In this document: one piece after another, positions 43,657-49,679 of the stretch | Position numbering within the stretch: the stretch's first letter is position 1 | Layout of the letters: each line of letters starts with the position of its first letter | NCBI RefSeq assembly: GCF_025630775.1 | Contig: NZ_JAOSZE010000064.1 | Location: forward strand, 1-49,679 | DNA: 49,679 nt | Direction: 5' to 3' | Source of the DNA: Actinoplanes sp. KI2 | GTDB taxonomy: Bacteria > Actinomycetota > Actinomycetes > Mycobacteriales > Micromonosporaceae | Made by a program: the position numbers and the translations under genes | Notes under the pieces: generated by a model | Databases searched by the model: none | What the model saw: the letters and a program-made list of their open reading frames with translations, nothing else | Told to the model about the DNA's origin: nothing

Positions 43657-45089
43657 CAGAATTCGGTCGCGAGAACCTTGACCGCCCCGTTGGGGAACTG
43701 GGCGCACAGTTGGGTCGCACCTCCGACGGTCCGGGCGAAGACCCGTACCGAGGCGTCGGCCGGGGGCGCGGGAACCTCCTGCGCACGCATCTCGAAAGCC
43801 GGGCTGACGACGAGATTCCTTCCGGCGTCGGCGACGCCGTCGACGATATCGATGCGACTGGTGCGATGCGGATTGCCGATCCACCCGGCCCCCGTCCCAT
43901 CGACGTGCTTGCCGTCGATGTTCACGCCCGGCTGGGAGAGCGACGCGCGGATGTTGGACCGGCCCCCGTCGGCGCCGAAGTCGATCGCGGCCGTCGCGCA
44001 GTTGGTGATTTTGGTGTCCACCACACACCCACTCGGCTCGCCGTCCGTCGGACCGGGCACGAACTGCACGCCGATCTCGCGGCGGGGGCCGGGATTGTTG
44101 GCGCCGAGCACGAATCCACCGACCCAGCGACAGTCATGGCGGGCGATCCGTACGCCCACGCCGCCGTTCACGTCGGCGTAACAGTTCACGCAGCCCAGGG
44201 AGAGCGCGGCCAGGTGGAACGAAACCGGCTGCCGGGCTCCCCAGCCGTGACAGTTCACCATCGAACTGCCGTGGCTCTCCCCGGCCATCCGGAATCCAAT
44301 AGCCTGGTTCTCGAAGGCCAGGCAGTTGACGAACATCGAGTCGTGCGGTCCGTTGAAGTTGATCCCGTCACCGTCATTGTTGTGCGAGCGGACCGCGGTA
44401 ACCCGCGCCTCCATCTGATGCGACGGAAACGGCAGGCCGCCCGCCGCGCTCCACTCGCTGTAGAGCCCGTCCTGCCGGCAGTTGAAAATTATGACCTCGG
44501 ACAGCTCGTACTGGTACCCGTAGAGACGCAGCCCGTAGCCGCCGGCCGGGTTCTGGTCCTTGTTGCCGTCGAGGGTGAGATCGCGCACGCTGAAGGAATT
44601 GATGCCGCCGGCGTCGCCGGTGCCGGTGAGTTTGCTGAAACCGGCCGATTCGAGGATCGCACCGTTGGCCCCGGCCTGCAGCCGGATCGTCGTGGCGTCG
44701 CCGCCCGCGCCGCGCAGGTGCACTCTCGAGCGCAGCACCAGGCCGCGCGTCAGATAGACACCGGCGGGGATGAAAACGATGCCCCCGGCGGCACCCGCCG
44801 CGTCAATGGCGCTCTGCAGGGCCGCGGTGTCGTCGGTCCGGCCGTCGCCGGCCGCGCCGTGCGCCCGGGCGTCGAACGTCGAGTCGGCCCGGTGCCCCGG
44901 TGACATCACGGTCGTGCTCAACCGGTCCGCTGCGACGCCGGCGACCCCGGCACCGAGGACCAGCGCCCCGCCGTGGGTGAGCATGGCGCGGCGGGACGGC
45001 GAAGGCATGCCGTCGGCGAACCCGGCGGATGGCATCCGGCGTGTCCACCAGCGGCGACCGGCATCGAAGGCGGCTGTCAGTCGTGTCAC
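43656..45089 (-). CDS. Tat-exported right-handed beta-helix protein (pectate-lyase-like fold)
   Basis: 477 residues from a GTG at 45089. A twin-arginine signal lies unusually far in (residues about 31-55, PSRRAMLTHGGALVLGAGVA). The mature protein opens with the Pectate_lyase_3 entry motif FDARAHGAAGDGRTDDTAAL and continues as repeated beta-helix coils (FSVRDLTLDGNKDQNPAGGY, GINFNGPHDSMFVNCLAFEN, CVNCYADVNGGVGVRIARHD), ending in a small beta domain (VRVFARTVGGATQLCAQFPN). Secreted enzymes of this fold are lyases, hydrolases or epimerases of polysaccharides. Given the locus it may trim or release the exported glycan (inference). Located downstream of the membrane-protein gene on the same strand. 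Confidence 0.82.
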   Translation of the reverse strand: MTRLTAAFDAGRRWWTRRMPSAGFADGMPSPSRRAMLTHGGALVLGAGVAGVAADRLSTTVMSPGHRADSTFDARAHGAAGDGRTDDTAALQSAIDAAGAAGGIVFIPAGVYLTRGLVLRSRVHLRGAGGDATTIRLQAGANGAILESAGFSKLTGTGDAGGINSFSVRDLTLDGNKDQNPAGGYGLRLYGYQYELSEVIIFNCRQDGLYSEWSAAGGLPFPSHQMEARVTAVRSHNNDGDGINFNGPHDSMFVNCLAFENQAIGFRMAGESHGSSMVNCHGWGARQPVSFHLAALSLGCVNCYADVNGGVGVRIARHDCRWVGGFVLGANNPGPRREIGVQFVPGPTDGEPSGCVVDTKITNCATAAIDFGADGGRSNIRASLSQPGVNIDGKHVDGTGAGWIGNPHRTSRIDIVDGVADAGRNLVVSPAFEMRAQEVPAPPADASVRVFARTVGGATQLCAQFPNGAVKVLATEF

Positions 45090-45119
45090 CGGGGCAAGGC
45101 TATCGGACCGGCTCGACGG

Positions 45120-46148
45120 TCAGCTGTGGCGCTGCCACAGGTCCCGCAGCGGCTCCCATTTCCCGCCGAGATCCCGCTCACAATCCGCCTCGATGATCAG
45201 GGCGGCGACGGAATCAGCGTCCCGCTCCCAGTCCAGGCCGCAGAGCGAACGGCCGTTCTCACGCCGGAACGCGTACTCGATCATTTTGCCCACTGCCCCG
45301 GTGACGCCGCCGGTCGCCCTGCCCGGGTCGTGTACCCCCGGTGCGATCTCGTCGGAGTTGAGGTTCAGCTGTAGCCGGTAGGTGCGAGCTTCGTTTCGCA
45401 GGGCTTCGCTCTTGTACGCCACGAAATGTACCCAGGCCGAGCCGTACCGGCAGGCGACATGCCGGTCTTCGCTGGGACTCAGGGCCGGCTGGCCCGGGCC
45501 GCCGCTGACCACGCAGTCGCTCATCGCGGTGGACAGCCAAGGTTCGGCAAGGCCGGCCAGGGAGCCGTCGAGCAGGCTCTTGTTCGCCGCTGACTGCGCC
45601 GACTCGAAGAGCGGGGGAGCGGCCGACGTGGCCGCCGGGCCCGGTGTGGAGTTTCCGCCGCCGGCCGAGGCGCCGAGGAAGTAACCTCCGGTGCCGGCCA
45701 CGATGGCGGCGACCACGACACCGATCAGCACCGGGACGACCGGTTTGCGCTGTTTCGGCGGGCTCGGCGAGATGCGCGGCACATATTGCGGGAAGGAGTC
45801 GCCACCGGCCGTCGGCGCGCCCCAGCCGGAACCCGACTGCGGCTCCGGCGACCAGGCCGCGCCGGACTGCGGTGTCACCGACTCGGGCGCGGTGGACCAG
45901 CCGCCCGCGTTCGGCTCGGATTGATCCCACGGCGTCGGGGGGCTGCTCTGCGGGTGCGCCGCCGGCGTGTCCCACGGTGGCAGCGCGCTCGCCGGCGACA
46001 CCGGCGGACCGGACGCGGGCGAGTTCCATTGCGCTTGCTGGCCGGTATTGACGTTCCATGCCTCCGTTGGTGCGCTGTCCGCCGGCGCGGAACCGTCCTG
46101 CCGGTGCGGCCCGGGACCCTGGGTCGACTCTTCGTTCACGGTGCGCAC
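45120..46148 (-). CDS. single-pass membrane protein with Pro-rich cytoplasmic region
   Basis: 342 residues from a GTG at 46148 (a second GTG at 46139). Residues 1-130 are Pro/Ser/Gly-rich and disordered (PPWDTPAAHPQSSPPTPWDQ), then a basic stop-transfer (PKQRKP) and one membrane segment at about 136-158 (VVPVLIGVVVAAIVAGTGGY). The outer domain (about 180-342) is ordered, with four Cys (SDCVVSGG, VACRYGS, SLCGLDW, EADCERD). No family recognised; the architecture resembles actinobacterial sensor or wall-associated proteins. It precedes the beta-helix gene by 31 bp on the same strand, so the two are probably one transcript. Confidence 0.75.
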   Translation of the reverse strand: MRTVNEESTQGPGPHRQDGSAPADSAPTEAWNVNTGQQAQWNSPASGPPVSPASALPPWDTPAAHPQSSPPTPWDQSEPNAGGWSTAPESVTPQSGAAWSPEPQSGSGWGAPTAGGDSFPQYVPRISPSPPKQRKPVVPVLIGVVVAAIVAGTGGYFLGASAGGGNSTPGPAATSAAPPLFESAQSAANKSLLDGSLAGLAEPWLSTAMSDCVVSGGPGQPALSPSEDRHVACRYGSAWVHFVAYKSEALRNEARTYRLQLNLNSDEIAPGVHDPGRATGGVTGAVGKMIEYAFRRENGRSLCGLDWERDADSVAALIIEADCERDLGGKWEPLRDLWQRHS

Positions 46149-46440
46149 GGTACCAGCAGGTAGTGAGGACCTTCAGCCCGCGATTGTCGACCCGGCCGTT
46201 GCCCCGTACGCCGCGTAATCCGTCTGATCCCGAGGCCGGGCCGGCCGAATGGCTGCGCCGTGGAACCGTACGTGAGCGGACCAACCGGCTGACCGGACTA
46301 CCGCCGAGATCATCGGTGTGCCGGCTTTCGGCCCGGTGTCGTTGTGTCTACGCCGCGCGAGGCAGCTTGGCCTGCCCGGTTCCGGTCATCCCTGATCGAG
46401 TGATATCGACGTCTGCGGGTTGCCTCTCCCGGTTGGCTTG

Positions 46441-46865
46441 GCACGGCGGACCGGCTTCGCCACCGCGAAGGCGGCGGAGTACGGCCGGCTGCGCCGTCAG
46501 CGCGACGCCGAGCATCCGAAACCGCGGCTCAGTGACAGCGTGCAGAACATCTGCGAGGGCTGGGTGCCGGCCCGGGAACTGGAACTTGAACCCAACACCG
46601 GCTACGGCTACCGGTGGCTGCTCAGCCTGCTCTACCCGTATGTGGGCGGGGTGCGAGAGCCTCCCGGCTCAGCGCCCGGATGGTCGAGCAGGCCTACCGG
46701 GAGCTGGAAGGATGCGGCTACTCCCGTACCACCCTGCGAACGCTGAACCTGCTGCTGGCGAAGGCGTTCGCGGAGCAGACCGGCCGGGCCCTCGGTACGC
46801 GCAAGCCGCGCGAGAGCGACGAGCAGCGGCCGGTGTGGTCGCTGGCCGAGGCGCGGCGCCGACCA
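46441..46865 (+). pseudogene. tyrosine integrase N-terminal half, frameshifted
   Basis: The first frame gives FATAKAAEYGRLRRQRDAEH, CEGWVPARELELEPNTGYGY, RWLLSLLYPYVGG, then near 46650 it shifts to ASRLSARMVEQAYRELEGCG, YSRTTLRTLNLLLAKAFAEQ. This is the AP2-like/SAM-like core-binding region of phage-type tyrosine recombinases, where the linker, the sentence 'L.P.T...Y..LL...I.P..G...L..L....V...Y..L...G.S..T.R', and the following helix agree. The catalytic domain with Arg/His/Tyr is absent. It is a second, separate integrase relic, not adjacent to any tRNA fragment I can see. Confidence 0.65.
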
Positions 46866-47024
46866 CGTCGCCTCGTGGACGGGGGAGTGGTGGAAGTCGT
46901 CGGCGTGGAGTCCGACCGGAAGGCTCAGTGCTTCGGCGCACGCACTCGGCGCTGGTCAGCGACGCCGACTCGCCCCGCTGACGGCGCCCGGTTTCCCGGT
47001 CCGGCCGTCGAGCGGGGCGGCGGA

Positions 47025-49565
47025 TCATTCGGCGGGGGCCAGCTCGACGGTCACCTCGCGGGTAGGTGACTCCCGCAGTACCAGGTCGGCGATGCTGCCC
47101 GCCCGCCGCAGGTCCTGCTCGCCGATCCGTACCAGGTCCAGCTGGTCCGCGGCGTCGGAGAGCACCAACCGGGCAACCTCGCTGCGTTGCGAGCGTCGAT
47201 TCTCGGACTTTGTCTTGCGCACATCGACCAGGACGGCCCCGACGGCCCCGAGCGCCGCGGGATTGCCGCTCGCCGGGGCATCGCCGAGTTCCTCTGGGGT
47301 CGGCCACGGCGCGCGGTGCACCGAACCCGGCCGCCACCAGGACCAGACTTCCTCGGCGACGAACGGCAGGAACGGCGCGAGGAGCCGCAGCAGGACGGAC
47401 TGCGCGAGGGCCAGCGCGGCCCTGGCAGAGCCGGCCTCGGTGCCGTCGCCGTAGGCGCGTTGCTTCACCAGCTCCAGGTAGTCGTCGCAGAAGCCCCAGA
47501 AGAACCCTTCGGTCACGGACAGCGCCCGGTGGTAGTTGTACGCCTCGAAGTGTGTCGTCGCCTCGACGATGACGTCCGACAGCTGGGCCAACATGGCGCA
47601 GTCGATCGGTTCGGTGACGTCGGCCGGCGACAAATCCGGTTTCGGGTCGAGCCCGAGCACGAACTTGCTGGCGTTGAGAATCTTCAAGGCCAGCCGTCGG
47701 CCGACCTTCATCTGTGCCTGCTCGGCCGCGGTGTCCGTGCCAGGAGCGCTGGAACACGCCCAATAGCGCAGACCGTCCGCGCCGTACAGGTGCACCAGTG
47801 GCATCGGGGTGAGGACGTTGTCCTTGGACTTGGACATCTTCTTGCGGTCAGGATCCAGGATCCAGCCGTTGATGCTCGTGTGCCGCCACGGCAGCACGCC
47901 GTGTTCCAGCTTGGAGCGCAACAGGGTGGAGAAGAGCCAGGTCCGGATGATCTCCGGCCCCTGTGGCCGGAGATCCATCGGGAAGACTCTGGCGAACAGG
48001 TCCTCGTCGTCGCCCCAGCCGCCGGCGATCTGCGGCGTCAACGACGAGGTCGCCCACGTGTCCATCACGTCCGGGTCGGCGATGAATCCCCCCGGTTTGC
48101 CGCGCTGGGACTCGTCGAAACCGGCCGGCGTGTCCGTCGAGGGGTCGACGGGCAGCGCGGCCTCCTCGGCGAGGATCGGCGCGTCCCAGCCGATCTCACC
48201 ATCCTCGAGCACGGGATACCAGACCGGGAACGGCACGCCGAAGTAGCGCTGGCGGCTGATCAGCCAATCGGTGTTGAGACCGTTGACCCAGTGCTCATAC
48301 CGGATCCGCATGAAGTCGGGATGCCAGGTGATCTCGCGGCCGCTGTCGATGAGTGCCTCGCGCAGGTCTTGGCTGCGTGCCCCGTTACGGATGTACCACT
48401 GCCGGCTGGCGACGATCTCGAGCGGCCGGTCGCCCTTCTCAAAGAACTTGACCTCGTGGGTGATGGGAGTCGGCTCGCCGACCAGGTCGCCGGAATCGAC
48501 CAGCAGCTCGACGATGCGCTTGCGCGCCTGTTGCGGGTACAACCCCGCCAAATGTGACCACGCCTGCTCGGCGGGCCCGTCCAGCCAGGCCGGGAGCTCC
48601 TGTTGGAATCGACCGTCACGGCGGATAACCGTGCGGGTGGGCAGATCGAGCTCGCGCCACCACATCACGTCGGTGGTGTCACCGAACGTGCAGATCATCG
48701 CGATTCCTGAGCCCTTTTCGGGTTGGGCCAGGCGGTGCGCGATGATCGGCACCCGCACCCCGAACACCGGCGTACTGACCTCGGTGCCGAACAGTTCCTG
48801 GTATCGCTCGTCGTTGGGGTTGGCGACCAAGGCGACACAAGACGGCAGCAGTTCGGGCCGGGTCGTCTCGATTTCCACCGGCGGACCGCCGTCGACCCGG
48901 GCGAACCGGATGCGGTGGTACTCGGCCGGAAGTGTTCGCTCTTCCAGCTCGGCCTGGGCGACCGCGGTTTGGAAGTCGATGTCCCACAGTGTGGGCGCGT
49001 CAGCTGCATATGCCTCGCCGCGCGCCAGATTGCGGAGAAAGCCACGCTGCGCCACCCGACGCGATCGCGCGTCGATGGTGGCGTAGCTCAGGTTCCAGTC
49101 GACTGAGAGGCCCATCAACCGCCATTGCTGTTCGAAGTCGTCCTCGAACTCGGTGGTCAGCCGGTGGCACAGTTCGACGAAGTTCTTCCGCGAGATCGGC
49201 CGCTGGCCCTTCGAGCCCTCGGTCACCACCAGATCGGGGTCGTAGGGAACCGCGGGATCGCACCGAACACCGTAGTGGTTCTGGACCCGACGCTCAGTTG
49301 GCAGACCGTTGTCGTCCCACCCCATCGGATAGAAGACCTCGCGCCCCCGCATGCGGTGAAAGCGGGCGATCGAGTCGACCTGGATATAGCCGAATGCCGT
49401 CCCCAGATGAAGAGACCCGCTGATCGTCGGCGGAGGCGTATCGATGGCGAAGATCTGCTCACGCGTTTTCGCCCGATCGAAGGTAAAGGTGCCCTGGTCC
49501 TGCCAGTGGGCACTCCACTTCTGTTCCAACCCCTCGATCGAGGGCTTCTCGGGAATAAGGTCCAC
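47025..49565 (-). CDS. valS: valyl-tRNA synthetase, archaeal/rickettsial-type
   Basis: 846 residues from a GTG at 49565. Class I signatures: the HIGH-equivalent TPPPTISGSLHLGTAFGYIQ (HLGT) and KMSKS in DPDRKKMSKSKDNVLTPMPL. The residues after HIGH (GREVFYPMGWDDNGLPTERR) follow the archaeal/eukaryal-like pattern also seen in Rickettsia, not the bacterial GTDHAGIATQ form. An editing (CP1) domain is present (RPELLPSCVALVANPNDERY). The C-terminus is shorter than that of E. coli ValRS, ending RREESPTREVTVELAPAE-like without a long coiled-coil arm. It charges tRNA-Val. Whether it is the only ValRS of the genome or a second copy cannot be told here; second copies can give resistance to inhibitors. 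Confidence 0.93.
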   Translation of the reverse strand: MDLIPEKPSIEGLEQKWSAHWQDQGTFTFDRAKTREQIFAIDTPPPTISGSLHLGTAFGYIQVDSIARFHRMRGREVFYPMGWDDNGLPTERRVQNHYGVRCDPAVPYDPDLVVTEGSKGQRPISRKNFVELCHRLTTEFEDDFEQQWRLMGLSVDWNLSYATIDARSRRVAQRGFLRNLARGEAYAADAPTLWDIDFQTAVAQAELEERTLPAEYHRIRFARVDGGPPVEIETTRPELLPSCVALVANPNDERYQELFGTEVSTPVFGVRVPIIAHRLAQPEKGSGIAMICTFGDTTDVMWWRELDLPTRTVIRRDGRFQQELPAWLDGPAEQAWSHLAGLYPQQARKRIVELLVDSGDLVGEPTPITHEVKFFEKGDRPLEIVASRQWYIRNGARSQDLREALIDSGREITWHPDFMRIRYEHWVNGLNTDWLISRQRYFGVPFPVWYPVLEDGEIGWDAPILAEEAALPVDPSTDTPAGFDESQRGKPGGFIADPDVMDTWATSSLTPQIAGGWGDDEDLFARVFPMDLRPQGPEIIRTWLFSTLLRSKLEHGVLPWRHTSINGWILDPDRKKMSKSKDNVLTPMPLVHLYGADGLRYWACSSAPGTDTAAEQAQMKVGRRLALKILNASKFVLGLDPKPDLSPADVTEPIDCAMLAQLSDVIVEATTHFEAYNYHRALSVTEGFFWGFCDDYLELVKQRAYGDGTEAGSARAALALAQSVLLRLLAPFLPFVAEEVWSWWRPGSVHRAPWPTPEELGDAPASGNPAALGAVGAVLVDVRKTKSENRRSQRSEVARLVLSDAADQLDLVRIGEQDLRRAGSIADLVLRESPTREVTVELAPAE

Positions 49566-49679
49566 CTTGTCAGGTTACGCGCTGTCGCCGCCTCGACTGC
49601 GGTCGGGTCCGTGGTCGTAGCCGCCGCCGGCGGGCCGCGCGGGGCGGTTACTGGCGCATGCGTGATCAGGTGCGCCTAG

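Noticed and set aside
47187..48557. 456-residue plus-strand ORF opposite valS
   Set aside because: Antisense shadow of a clear synthetase; its sequence is rich in Arg/Gly/Val/His with no family pattern.
49566..49679. T-box or other leader riboswitch for valS
   Set aside because: Only 114 bp upstream of the start are visible and contain no recognisable T-box sequence; this cannot be judged from the window.

Overview
This is a high-GC actinobacterial chromosome segment. GTG starts are frequent, genes overlap tightly by ATGA or GTGA, and the gene families present (SARP regulator, LCP protein, Bcr/CflA and STAS proteins, GlxA-like copper-radical oxidase) are typical of mycelial actinomycetes. 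A Micromonosporaceae-like host is my inference and is not proven. The window mixes intact operons with heavily decayed accessory DNA: about seventeen gene remnants, including pieces of at least seven recombinase or transposase genes.

Layout. (1) 1-5.7 kb: an integration scar zone. Two identical 43-bp copies of the 3' half of a proline tRNA (1009-1051 and 5596-5638), each followed by a hairpin terminator, bracket an IS6-like remnant, a secreted sugar-dehydrogenase lipoprotein, a GlxA-like copper-radical oxidase with a ricin-type lectin tail, and the C-terminal stub of a tyrosine integrase. (2) 5.8-9.6 kb: a broken serine recombinase plus a second scrap of the same family, a membrane protein, a STAS protein / membrane coiled-coil protein operon, and remnants. 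(3) 9.6-13.4 kb, minus strand: a tightly coupled operon of a polyprenyl synthase, a geranylgeranyl-reductase-like flavoprotein fused to a polyprenyl-synthase-like domain that has lost its Asp-rich motifs (interrupted by a +1 change in a G6 run), and a SARP regulator. This is the most novel-looking system in the window. (4) 13.5-17.6 kb: a sedolisin with a short propeptide, a chymotrypsin-fold protease with a long C-terminal extension, a Tat-exported protein and a lipoprotein. (5) 18.3-30.5 kb: a Bcr/CflA exporter, an SDR lacking its catalytic Tyr/Lys, an OsmC protein sharing a promoter box with the SDR, a STAS protein, a GNAT, a secreted-type or cytosolic EEP nuclease, and many pseudogenes (LLM oxidoreductase, acyl-CoA dehydrogenase, HAD, M28 peptidase, ISAs1 transposases, LysR, MFS).

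(6) 30.7-46.1 kb: an exopolysaccharide or cell-wall glycopolymer locus. It encodes an initiating sugar-phosphate transferase, an LCP-family ligase, gmd and rmd (GDP-mannose to GDP-D-rhamnose), a Wzx-type flippase, a Wzy/ligase-type polymerase, three GT4 glycosyltransferases, a Tat-exported beta-helix protein and a single-pass membrane protein. gmd to rmd forms one co-oriented operon with ATGA or GTGA overlaps and a 13-codon leader ORF coupled to the flippase. I infer that a D-rhamnose-containing glycan is built on undecaprenyl phosphate, flipped, polymerised and perhaps attached to peptidoglycan by the LCP protein. (7) 46.4-49.6 kb: a frameshifted N-terminal half of a tyrosine integrase, then a valyl-tRNA synthetase whose sequence around the HIGH region looks archaeal/rickettsial rather than canonical bacterial.
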